Assembly: GCA_910584915.1 (NCBI GenBank)
Contig: CAJUDM010000002.1
Coordinates: forward strand, 62,001-126,000
DNA: 64,000 bases
Reading direction: 5' to 3'
Source of the DNA: an uncultured Lachnospiraceae bacterium
Lineage (GTDB): Bacteria; Bacillota; Clostridia; Lachnospirales; Lachnospiraceae
Shown: in pieces, positions 36,393 to 44,293 of the stretch
Layout: each line of letters opens with the position of its first letter
Numbering within the stretch: position 1 is the first letter of the stretch
Translations under genes and position numbers: made by a program
Notes under the pieces: generated by a model
Database searches by the model: none
What the model was told of the DNA's origin: nothing
Seen by the model: only the letters and a program-made list of their open reading frames with translations

Positions 36393-36417
36393 GTTATACA
36401 GCCATGCCCTTTCCGAT

Positions 36418-37377
36418 CTAACTGAAGATCCTGATCAGTTCCAGCGTCTCATTGTCGATCACGATATCCGACTTCTTCAGCGCCTCGAGCGTCTCGAAGA
36501 AAGCCTCTCTGTCTCTGGTGGTAAAATACAGTTTCAGCTTACAGGTGTAGGAGGAAAGTTCATTCGGATACTGCATCGCCTGCCGTATGCACCATTTCCC
36601 CGAATTTTCATAGTCCCTGATCTCAAGAAGCCTCAAGCAGACCCCCTCATACTGCTGACATGTCATTTTTGCCGGATCCTTCGCATAAAAAGATTCCGCC
36701 GCCTCCACCATCATCTTCACAAACCTGTTCTGTTCCAGTTCCGTAAAGACCTTTTGCTTCAGAACATTGTCCGTATAGCTGATCATCATATCTTCATACT
36801 CTGTCTGATCTTCCTCTTCTTCCCTGATCCCCAGATATAATTTCTGCACCTCCATACGGAAGTCGCTCAACTCGTGGCTCAAAACCGATGCCGCGTAATG
36901 GGATGACTCCGAGTCCCTGGTCTCAAGCGCTAAAGAGATCGCAGACAGAGAGTCCCTGATCTCTCCCTTCAGCACATTTAACATCGCCGTCCGCAGGCTC
37001 TTATAATCGCTGACCGCCACAGCCTCCTCCAGAGGCATTACGTTCATTTCCCTGTCCTCATCCGCCTTCAGCTGCGTTCTCACACGTTCCTTGCTGAACA
37101 TGACATCGTCAAGCTCCACCTGAAAACGGAAGATCGTCAGATAAAACAGATGTACCATAAAGAAGAACAAAGGCCCCACGACCGGACATAATAACATCAC
37201 GATAAAGCGAAGGAGGTAAGTCCTTCTGTTATCATGCAGGCGTTCGATTTCCCCCTCCCGCTTTCTGTTGCGGATCGGGACCATGATCAGTATGCCGATC
37301 AGAAGATAGAGGACTGCCACTATTGTATTGACCAAAACAACCATGAGAAAAATATACTCATGCCTTGACAAGTTCAT
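36418..37377 (-). CDS. PelE-like membrane protein with helical repeats
   Basis: This protein of about 319 residues has two N-terminal membrane segments (YIFLMVVLVNTIVAVLYLL and FIVMLLCPVVGPLFFFMVHLF) and then a long helical cytoplasmic domain with TPR-like periodicity. The repeat-like stretches are RTAMLNVLKGEIRDSLSAI, and later CLRLLEIRDYENSGKWC. This is the architecture of PelE, the TPR protein that works with PelD in the Pel synthase. I chose the ATG at 37377, preceded by GAGGGGG, which overlaps the pelD stop by 20 bp. Similarity to PelE is inferred from position and topology. Confidence 0.65.
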   Translation of the reverse strand: MNLSRHEYIFLMVVLVNTIVAVLYLLIGILIMVPIRNRKREGEIERLHDNRRTYLLRFIVMLLCPVVGPLFFFMVHLFYLTIFRFQVELDDVMFSKERVRTQLKADEDREMNVMPLEEAVAVSDYKSLRTAMLNVLKGEIRDSLSAISLALETRDSESSHYAASVLSHELSDFRMEVQKLYLGIREEEEDQTEYEDMMISYTDNVLKQKVFTELEQNRFVKMMVEAAESFYAKDPAKMTCQQYEGVCLRLLEIRDYENSGKWCIRQAMQYPNELSSYTCKLKLYFTTRDREAFFETLEALKKSDIVIDNETLELIRIFS

Positions 37378-39553
37378 CCTTTTCCCCCTCTCTGAGGCCG
37401 CAGCCATAGCCCGCACTGCGGAAGCGTTCCGCCACTCCTTTGGCATTTTCCTCATCCGTATTGGAAAGCAGAATATAAAACCTGCCGTCACTCATCATAC
37501 CCATATAGTCTGTCTGACGTATATTCTTGCCCAATACTTCAGACGCCTGCCTGTAATCCTCCGCCTCGATCTCGAGCAGTGCGCACTCTGTCAGGCCGTT
37601 TTCCTTCGCCCTGAAAAAGGCACCCGTCAGTTCCTCAAATGCATCAGCCGCCATGATCCTGGTCTGATCCAGGTAACGGTCATGGGTGAGCGTTTCCAGA
37701 TAGCGGTTCGCGTGTACTACCGCGTTCTGGATCAGCGCGCCGATGATCGTCAGCCTGTTTGCCTCTGAGAGTGTCATCCGCTGCCACGGGATACCCCAGA
37801 TCATCAGGATCAGTTCCATCCTGTCCTCCGTATACACGGCGCCCGCCATCAGCGGAAGCTTTTCGTTCATCTTTTTATTGATAAATATACGGTGTTCCTT
37901 CAGTTCATTGTACATATCTTCCATACCCGTATATTTGATGGAATTTCCCAGTTTTCTCGCCTCCGGCGAGGTAAAGGAAAACAGTCTTGCATAATCGCCG
38001 TTCGCCACCATATAGACGGCAACATCCTTGCTGTCCATCAGCTGCCCCAGCACTTTCGCCGCGTAGAACAGCACCTCTTCCGGCTCATACGCCTCCAGGC
38101 TGGATGTGATCTCATAGATCTTCCCGAGGCTGTCCCTCTGATTGACAAGCTGCGTCTCAAAACTCTGCTTCATTCTGACATTGCTGTCATTAATATCCGC
38201 AATATCGTCCACCTTTCTGCTCAGATACCGGACCTCCTCCTCATTCTCATCCTTGATAAACTGGAGCTGATCCCGCATATATCCCACGACCATGCCGATA
38301 ATGAATAACTGCGCCATCCACACATATATATTGTAGTCAAGAAGCACCTCGAACCCTGTCCTCCCGTACATCTGCTGGAGGAAATAGCCCGCCACGGCAA
38401 GCAGTGAGGAAAAGATAGCCTGCTGCTGCCCGTATACGATCGCGAACAATAAGACATACAGCAGGAAGAAATCCAGTCTGTTAAAATACTGGCTCTCCGC
38501 GGCCTTGCTGTTCAGAATATAGAACGGGATAAAGCAGATCAGATTCTCGACAAACGGAAGCAGCCGTCTGAAGACTACCTTAATACCGTGCCAGATCCTT
38601 CCAGCTCTGCTCCCGCCGACATCCTCATCGCCGATAAAGGATTCCGCGTTCCGCTTCATATACTTGACAACCTGTTCCGCGCCCTCCTCATAGTGGACAA
38701 AGATCCGCTGCTCATACTCCTGTGCAAAAACTTCCCCGTTCAGCACCAGACGGTATTTTTCGCCCACCGAGTTATTGACAAGCCTGATCCCGCCGCCCAT
38801 CGCCTTGATCACGGCTTCCGCCAGCTGAACCTCATTGATCTCCTCCATCGATGAGATATGGTAACAGGACAGTGCCGGCTGCTCCTCCATCATCACCTTG
38901 TACGCCAGTTCCACCGCATCATTCAGAAAAAGCATGGAAAAAGACCTTCTGTCGCTGGCGGAAACCCTGCCTGTCTTCAGCGCCTCGAGGCACATCTGAA
39001 AACAGGGATTGGATTCCTCCTTCCCTTTGCGCGGAACGCCATAGAGATGGTCAAAACGCAGAACCATAATATCCATCCCCTGCGCCTTACGGTAATTTTC
39101 ACAAATCTCCTCTCCCTGCGCCACCGCCATGGCTTTAAAACCTTTCGGCGACACGGTTTCCGTCTCCTGCACATCATCCGGATATGATCTGCCGTACACT
39201 TCATGGGAGGAAAAATAGACAAAACGCCCTTTCCCTGCCATGGAATATGTCGACAGAATATTCATCAGCGCCGCCGTATAGCGCACTGATTCCTGTCTCT
39301 CCCTGTGCCAGTCGAAGTTGGTATCGAAGGCTCCCATATATATGACCATCTCCGGCATGACGCTCTCAAAAATATCCTTAATGCTCTCGTCCTCATAGGG
39401 ATAGTCATATCTCTCAAATACATGTTTATAGGAAGGCTGCCGGTCTCTCCGGCCTGTCAGCAGAAAGATCCGGTGTTTCCCCTTATTCAGCTTATCGATC
39501 ACGGTGTCGGTCATTCTGCTGCTGCCACCAATTAACAATATGTTCATCGCCAT
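37358..39553 (-). CDS. pelD: SDR-PelD fusion, putative c-di-GMP receptor of the Pel-like synthase
   Basis: This 731-residue protein has two parts. Residues 1-310 form an NAD(P)-dependent epimerase-like (extended SDR) domain: NILLIGGSSRMTD, VIYMGAFDTN, FVYFSSHEVYG and LRFDHLYGVP. The glycine motif is incomplete and the YxxxK pair is missing (PKGFKAMAVA), so catalysis is doubtful. Residues about 330-430 hold four membrane segments, then a GAF domain and a degenerate GGDEF domain with RQTD at the place of the c-di-GMP-binding RxxD site. This matches PelD. An ATG two codons later (39547) is an alternative start. It heads the operon behind a consensus promoter. Confidence 0.85.
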   Translation of the reverse strand: MAMNILLIGGSSRMTDTVIDKLNKGKHRIFLLTGRRDRQPSYKHVFERYDYPYEDESIKDIFESVMPEMVIYMGAFDTNFDWHRERQESVRYTAALMNILSTYSMAGKGRFVYFSSHEVYGRSYPDDVQETETVSPKGFKAMAVAQGEEICENYRKAQGMDIMVLRFDHLYGVPRKGKEESNPCFQMCLEALKTGRVSASDRRSFSMLFLNDAVELAYKVMMEEQPALSCYHISSMEEINEVQLAEAVIKAMGGGIRLVNNSVGEKYRLVLNGEVFAQEYEQRIFVHYEEGAEQVVKYMKRNAESFIGDEDVGGSRAGRIWHGIKVVFRRLLPFVENLICFIPFYILNSKAAESQYFNRLDFFLLYVLLFAIVYGQQQAIFSSLLAVAGYFLQQMYGRTGFEVLLDYNIYVWMAQLFIIGMVVGYMRDQLQFIKDENEEEVRYLSRKVDDIADINDSNVRMKQSFETQLVNQRDSLGKIYEITSSLEAYEPEEVLFYAAKVLGQLMDSKDVAVYMVANGDYARLFSFTSPEARKLGNSIKYTGMEDMYNELKEHRIFINKKMNEKLPLMAGAVYTEDRMELILMIWGIPWQRMTLSEANRLTIIGALIQNAVVHANRYLETLTHDRYLDQTRIMAADAFEELTGAFFRAKENGLTECALLEIEAEDYRQASEVLGKNIRQTDYMGMMSDGRFYILLSNTDEENAKGVAERFRSAGYGCGLREGEKDELVKA

Positions 39554-39580
39554 ATTTCCTTTTATGTATAATTTTCTTAT

Positions 39581-39609
39581 ATTATACTTAAATTTTTATA
39601 ACGTGTCAA
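39581..39609 (-). promoter_or_regulatory. perfect consensus sigma-A promoter of the Pel-like operon
   Basis: On the minus strand TTGACA (39604-39609) and TATAAT (39581-39586) are separated by exactly 17 bp. Transcription would begin near 39574 and give a leader of about 20 nt before the pelD ATG at 39553. The ribosome site AAAGGA lies in the leader. All eleven genes down to 22766 face the same way with short gaps. Confidence 0.85.
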
Positions 39610-39772
39610 TTTTTTAGGAGCCTCATTTTTTGCATAATACGCCATATAAGCCCGCCGGGCAGCTGTTACCACACTGTGCTGATCGAGCAGGGAGGCAGTT
39701 TTCTTCACTGCCCGCCGTGCATTTTATGCGTTATGCAGGCGGCACAGCCTCTCCTGCACCGCCTGCGCGTAT

Positions 39773-39799
39773 AAAAAACCTTCGGCAGCTGCCGGGGCT
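39773..39799 (-). terminator. intrinsic terminator after rubrerythrin
   Basis: On the minus strand, 14 nt after the rubrerythrin stop, a GC-rich hairpin (CCCCGGCAGCTGCCGAAGG) is followed by TTTTTTA. It insulates the Pel-like operon from rubrerythrin transcription. Confidence 0.6.
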
Positions 39800-39812
39800 C
39801 TTGTACATCGCT

Positions 39813-40349
39813 CTAATAATTTTCCGCGTAGATCTCAAAATAAGCCTGTGGATGCTCGCAGACAGGACAGATTTCCGGCGCCCTTTTCCCCACCACGATA
39901 TGGCCGCAGTTTCTGCATTCCCATACCTTTATCTCACTCTTCTCAAACACCTTCGCCGTCTCCACATTCTTTAACAGGGCTCTGTAGCGTTCTTCATGGT
40001 GTTTCTCGATCTCGGCAACCATACGGAATCTGGCTGCCAGTTCCGTAAACCCCTCCTCTTCCGCCGTTTTCGCAAACCCCGCGTACATATCCGTCCATTC
40101 ATAATTTTCACCCGCCGCCGCCGATGCCAGGTTATAGGCTGTATCACCGATGCCTTCCATCTCTTTAAACCATATCTTTGCATGCTCCCTCTCATTTTCG
40201 GCAGTCTCTAAAAACAGTTCCGCGATCTGTTCATAACCTTCTTTCTTAGCCACCGACGCAAAATAAGTGTATTTGCTTCTCGCCTGTGTCTCACCGGCAA
40301 ACGCCGCCTCCAGATTCTTTCCGGTCTGTGTCCCTTCATATCTGCTCAT
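39813..40349 (-). CDS. rbr: rubrerythrin
   Basis: This non-haem di-iron peroxidase of about 178 residues protects anaerobes from hydrogen peroxide in the cytoplasm. An N-terminal ferritin-like four-helix domain carries the E...ExxH iron ligands (AFAGETQARSKY, ENEREHAKIW, AARFRMVAEIEKHHEE). A C-terminal rubredoxin-like domain has two CxxC knuckles (WECRNCGHI and CPVCEHP). I chose the ATG at 40349, 9 nt after AGGAGG, rather than a TTG two codons upstream. It stands alone between the polysaccharide operon and the GT2-MarR gene. Confidence 0.95.
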   Translation of the reverse strand: MSRYEGTQTGKNLEAAFAGETQARSKYTYFASVAKKEGYEQIAELFLETAENEREHAKIWFKEMEGIGDTAYNLASAAAGENYEWTDMYAGFAKTAEEEGFTELAARFRMVAEIEKHHEERYRALLKNVETAKVFEKSEIKVWECRNCGHIVVGKRAPEICPVCEHPQAYFEIYAENY

Positions 40350-40616
40350 TCGCAATATCCTCCTGTTAATTTATATTTTAAACTTTCCATGCCGGATTTG
40401 TCCATGATAGGACTCCCGGAACCGGCACATCGTATGGTACTGCTATAACATATCAATATGCCCGGTTTTGCAAAATTCATACTCTATATACCCGCACTTC
40501 TTTCATCCGTCATACCCGCCGGACTCATGCACAGGATATACTCCTCTTTCGCCGCCGCTCGCCTGCATTTAAAATGACCGCCCGGTCATCTTCCGGTCGG
40601 CCATACACCAATATCC

Positions 40617-41966
40617 TCATATTTCAGGCGATACGATACTCCCGTAGTTCGAAAGTATCTTCTGCATATTATAATTCATCCTGCGCGACAGTTCACGGTA
40701 TATTTCCCGCTCCTCGTCTGTAAACCCGGAGAATCGCAGTTCTGCGTCTTCCGCTTCCGCCTGCTTCAGTTCCTGTATCGCCGGATCCGCCTCCGGCAAA
40801 AAAACCACGCTTATCCGCTTTGTCTTCCTGGATTCCCCCCGCTGTCTGCCCGGCATCGCCTCCTCACACTTCAGGTAGCCTTTCGCCGTCAGTTTCTGGA
40901 TCCTCTTAGATATCCCCTGGGGCGTATCACCCAGCCTGTCCGCCAGATCCCGTTTACTGCAGACAGCAGCCGCGTCGCTCAGGCATAGCAGAAGGCGCGC
41001 ATCCTGCAAAGACAGATCATACTTTACAGCGATCGGTTCCAGATAATAATCCAGAAGCTTATTGAAACGATATATCTCCGATAAAGTCCCCTCTCTGCTG
41101 ATCCCCTCCAGCGATATATACAGCTGATTTTCCAGTTTTTTCGCTCTGATCGGAAGAATTCCGTCACCCGCCGCGTCTATCAGGAAACGATATACCTGAA
41201 AGCGGATCTTTTCATAATCTTCTTCCGAAAAAATATTCTTATAAAAATTATTGTAGCAGTCAAATACCTCGCGTTTCATCCTGACTGTCCTGGAAAAACT
41301 CATCCCCTGGGAAGCCAGAGAGCCCTTTGTCTTGACATAGTAATAGAGCGGGATCTGTATCGCACTGAACACCCTGGCGTGGCGGATATACTCCAGATTG
41401 AACATAAAATCCTCACACCAGCTCACGGAAGGATCCATACGGAGATGATACTGTTCCACGATCTCCCTGCGGAACAGTTTATTCCACAGAACGCCATAAT
41501 AAAAATCGGCGGGATTTTCCATCATATACGCCGCATACTGTTCCCGCGAAAAGGGTTCAGCCGCATCGATATTTCCCTTCGGGGACAATCTCTCACCGAT
41601 CACACGGTAAAAGTCCGCGATCACCAGATCGCACCCGCTCTCCTCCGCAGTCTTTACAAAACGTTTCGTGGCATCCGGCGTGATCCAGTCATCGCTGTCC
41701 ACAAACTGCAGGTACACCCCGCGCGCTCTCGACAGCGCCAGATTCCTGCTGTCGGATACCCCGCTGTTCTCTTTATGGACCACCATGACGCGCTCATCCT
41801 GTGATGCGAATTCATCACAGATCGCGCCCGAGCCATCCGTGCTGCCATCGTCGATGAGCAGTAACTCCAAATCTGTGTACTCCTGATGGATGATACTGTT
41901 GATACAGCGGGAGAGTGTCGCCTGTGCATTGTGGACAGGCACGATAACACTGACCTTCGGAGACAT
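40617..41966 (-). CDS. GT2 glycosyltransferase fused to a MarR-type winged-helix domain
   Basis: This protein of about 449 residues has two parts. Residues 1-220 form a GT-A, family 2 transferase: SVIVPVHNAQATL, LIDDGSTDGSG and the FVDSDDW metal site. From about 310 to the end lies a MarR-like domain: LSLQDARLLLCLS, then SKRDLADRLGDTPQGISKRIQKLTAKGYL (recognition helix), a wing GRQRGESRKTKR, and the dimerisation helix GFTDEEREIYRELSRRM. A transferase carrying its own DNA-binding module could couple glycan flux to gene control. I chose the ATG at 41966; the longer GTG start would overlap the GNAT gene. It is not in the Pel operon. Confidence 0.82.
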   Translation of the reverse strand: MSPKVSVIVPVHNAQATLSRCINSIIHQEYTDLELLLIDDGSTDGSGAICDEFASQDERVMVVHKENSGVSDSRNLALSRARGVYLQFVDSDDWITPDATKRFVKTAEESGCDLVIADFYRVIGERLSPKGNIDAAEPFSREQYAAYMMENPADFYYGVLWNKLFRREIVEQYHLRMDPSVSWCEDFMFNLEYIRHARVFSAIQIPLYYYVKTKGSLASQGMSFSRTVRMKREVFDCYNNFYKNIFSEEDYEKIRFQVYRFLIDAAGDGILPIRAKKLENQLYISLEGISREGTLSEIYRFNKLLDYYLEPIAVKYDLSLQDARLLLCLSDAAAVCSKRDLADRLGDTPQGISKRIQKLTAKGYLKCEEAMPGRQRGESRKTKRISVVFLPEADPAIQELKQAEAEDAELRFSGFTDEEREIYRELSRRMNYNMQKILSNYGSIVSPEI

Positions 41967-41983
41967 AAAACCATTCCCTTCTA

Positions 41984-42502
41984 TCACGCTTTTATCCTGT
42001 AACTCATCTCATGCCATACTTCTCCTCCCCACGCTGAGTCGGCAATCCCGTTGTCGATAAGTCCCATTTTCTGATACATTTCCACTTTTTCATCAAGGCA
42101 TGTCAAAACCGCGAGACTCCTGCCCCGCTTTTCCTGTCTTCTCATATACTGTTCCACGATCTCCCGCGCGAGCCCCTGTCCGCGATATTCCGGCAGGACA
42201 TCAAGCCCGAGCAGCATGACATTTTTTCCATCCGGCTTATGGAGCGTGATATCCGTAAAAAATTCATCCCGGAAAGAGGGCTCGTCCGTGGCAACTCCGT
42301 TCAGAAATCCCGCGATCCTTCCCGTCTCCTTGTCAACAGCCACCAGAAAAAGTTCCGGCGCGGCGGCGATCCGCTCTGTCATCGCCTTTGGCGAACACGC
42401 CTCATGTGGCGGAAAGCAGATCTGTTCTATGGCGACAGCCTGTTCTGTCTCTTCGGAATTAATGTCCCTGAATGCAAAGCGTTCCCTGATTTTTTTATTC
42501 AT
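41984..42502 (-). CDS. GNAT family N-acetyltransferase
   Basis: This protein of about 172 residues carries the Gcn5-related acetyltransferase fold: acetyl-CoA to an amine. The acetyl-CoA loop LDVLPEYRGQGLAREIVEQYM (R/Q-x-x-G-x-G/A) is clear, as are LFLVAVDKETGRIAGFLNG and the C-terminal YQKMGLIDNG. I chose the ATG at 42502 with GGAAGGG upstream; a longer frame starts at 42604 without a good ribosome site. It sits between the XRE regulator and the GT2-MarR gene. The substrate is unknown. Confidence 0.85.
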   Translation of the reverse strand: MNKKIRERFAFRDINSEETEQAVAIEQICFPPHEACSPKAMTERIAAAPELFLVAVDKETGRIAGFLNGVATDEPSFRDEFFTDITLHKPDGKNVMLLGLDVLPEYRGQGLAREIVEQYMRRQEKRGRSLAVLTCLDEKVEMYQKMGLIDNGIADSAWGGEVWHEMSYRIKA

Positions 42503-42610
42503 AATCCGATATACCCTTCCGTCAGATTCCCCGCAGACAACCGTCAAAGCCAAGCCGGAAGAGCCTGGCTCACCGCCTCCGCGGAAGTATAAATTCTCTC
42601 CCATCTGCCG

Positions 42611-42898
42611 CTATTTTGCAGGCGTCTCCTGGTCCTCCAGCGAGACCTTAACCTTCTTTCCCATAGCTGCCGCCATTTTCACAAGGAATTCCAGTGTCGG
42701 GTTGTAGTTCCCGCTCTCAAAGCGTGTGACGTTGGACTGCGGGATCCCGATCCTTCTGCCTAACTCCGTCTGCGTCAGGCCGATCTCCTTTCGCTGCTCC
42801 TTGAACATCCGCGCCGTTTCTTCGCGCATTTCCTTCTGCTGTGTCTCGATCAGAACTTCCAGTCCCTTGCAATCGGCAATATAATCCATCTTACTCAT
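42611..42898 (-). CDS. XRE family helix-turn-helix regulator
   Basis: This 95-residue DNA-binding protein has the HTH_3 domain in residues 31-86 (RKEIGLTQTELGRRIGIPQSNVTRFESGNYNP) and a short helical N-terminal extension. The LEFLVKMAAAMGKKVKVSL tail is typical of antitoxin-like XRE proteins (HigA group). It starts 2 bp after the stop of the 43334-42900 gene, and AGGAGCC lies upstream of the ATG. The tight pairing suggests an autoregulated two-gene unit. Confidence 0.88.
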   Translation of the reverse strand: MSKMDYIADCKGLEVLIETQQKEMREETARMFKEQRKEIGLTQTELGRRIGIPQSNVTRFESGNYNPTLEFLVKMAAAMGKKVKVSLEDQETPAK

Positions 42899-42899
42899 C

Positions 42900-43334
42900 T
42901 TAGGCTCCTGTCTGTTTTATTTTTCTTTTTGTGTGTTTTACCGCTTTTTTTAATCCGCCAAGGCTCTTTGCCCCGGCCTCATAAGAAATCTTATCCTCAA
43001 CCATAAGGTCCTTCCCCCGCCCGGCTCTCACGAGCAGAACATCCACCGGCACGACCGGTTCCCTGATATCACAGATCCATCTGTAGCGCCTGTCGCTTTT
43101 GACGATGATCCCATTATCTTTGAGTGCGACATGCCTTCCGATCACGATTTTTTTACAGGGAACATCTCTCTCGATCTGAAAAATTTCCACGTCGTCAAAA
43201 ATTTCTTTCTTCAGCTGATACTTCTGTGCCAGTAGATAAGAGATATATCCATCCGTCAGACGACGGTTTTCATCTACAAGTATACCATGCGGCAGGTGTT
43301 TTGTCTCTAAATAATATTTTTCATAATACGCCAT
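42900..43334 (-). CDS. unknown protein paired with XRE regulator (ParB-like fold possible)
   Basis: This protein of 144 residues has no firm family. The N-terminal HGILVDENRRLTDGYISYLLAQKYQL has the look of the ParB/sulfiredoxin-type pattern (target followed by DGY and RYLAAK-like). A lysine-rich tail (KKAVKHTKRKIKQ) may bind nucleic acid. I chose the ATG at 43334, with GGAGAAGG upstream, over ATGs at 43409 and 43460 that lack a ribosome site; the longer forms run into the GNAT remnant. Two bp separate it from the XRE gene. A toxin-antitoxin or regulator pair is possible. Confidence 0.55.
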   Translation of the reverse strand: MAYYEKYYLETKHLPHGILVDENRRLTDGYISYLLAQKYQLKKEIFDDVEIFQIERDVPCKKIVIGRHVALKDNGIIVKSDRRYRWICDIREPVVPVDVLLVRAGRGKDLMVEDKISYEAGAKSLGGLKKAVKHTKRKIKQTGA

Positions 43335-43487
43335 TTTATCCTTCTCCGAAGGAGCCATACGCGAACAGTCGATCTCATCCCGTCTCTTCTTATCCTCAGG
43401 GAGATACATATTTCTGAAACCGCTGTATTTCAGACCGATCAGCAAAATCAATCCGCCCATCCTACGGATGAGTGTTTCCAGAAATAA

Positions 43488-43673
43488 TCACCGTTTTCCT
43501 CTGTACTTCGAAAAAGTGTAAACAAAACCACCCCACGGAGTCAGACCTGTATCCCAAACATCGTCCTGTTCCGCATATGTACAGAAAGACAGTAATTTAC
43601 TATCATCAATAAGAAGGAGCACTTTGGTTGAATCTCCGCATAATTCCTTCAACTTTTCATTCCGGAGCAGTTC
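43488..43673 (-). pseudogene. remnant of a GNAT acetyltransferase
   Basis: A frame of about 60 codons on the minus strand reads ELLRNEKLKELCGDSTKVLLL, then LLSFCTYAEQDDVWD, LTPWGGFVYTFSKYRGKR and stop. This is the acceptor and early acetyl-CoA part of a GNAT protein, cut before the G-x-G loop and without the N-terminus. It lies next to the recombinase remnant. It is not in the same frame as an intact start codon. Confidence 0.6.
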
Positions 43674-44231
43674 AAAAAGGCACTTCCCCGCTCCCAGTCA
43701 CTCTTTTGTATTTCGTTAAGCCAGTGATTTTTGTCATGTCCGGCAAAATCTTCAACCCGTTCCGCTCGGTCTTGAAACTTGTAGCATCCACCTTCTCATC
43801 CAATTTGTTCTTGATGAAAGCTACGAACCATTCATCGTGAACCATGTCATAGATTATACTTATTGCTTCGTCATCCGTCCCAATCTGGTTAAGCAACGGT
43901 TTGAAATCACACTTCTTACCATCTTCTTTCTTCGGATCGTTCCGGCAAGAGAAGCATCACAGATCGGACATCTCAGAATACCTGCCAGAAGATGTTTATG
44001 GTTAAGATCATGTACCTTGTTCCACTTCACGTTTGTCTCTTTTCGCTCTAGGCATACTTTGTTCCGGATCTTCCAAATCTCTTCATCTATAACGGCATCA
44101 TGCCTGATATAAATGTGAAGATACATCCCAAGCTTACTGCGGTATAAATATTCTCTATTTTTCGACCAAGTAATACTCTGAATCTCTTCTGTGTACTCAT
44201 CCTTTATAGATGCAAACGCCAAAAAATCCAA
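43672..44231 (-). pseudogene. remnant of a large serine recombinase
   Basis: Two frames in order on the minus strand hold the C-terminal half of a serine integrase. The first (43860-44231) has IRHDAVIDEEIWKIRNK and HLLAGILRCPICDASLAG, a recombinase zinc-ribbon start. The second (43672-43896) has EWFVAFIKNKLDEKVDA, like the coiled-coil C-terminal part. The catalytic N-terminal domain is absent and the two pieces are out of frame. It sits at the 3' edge of the defence island, so it may mark past mobility of that block. Confidence 0.65.
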
Positions 44232-44293
44232 TCAAGATGACTGATAGTGACTCAATTTCCATTTATCTCAAATTTGTTTTTACTCAATATACA

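Noticed and set aside
39600..39770. GC-rich inverted repeats between rubrerythrin and the pelD promoter
   Set aside because: Several arms can pair (for example CAGGCGG/CCGCCTG), but no T tract follows and no RNA family is recognised.
40380..40610. Possible promoter of rubrerythrin and terminator of the GT2-MarR gene
   Set aside because: A TG-TATAGC box has no well-spaced -35 box, and the GACCG hairpin is followed by only a short T run.
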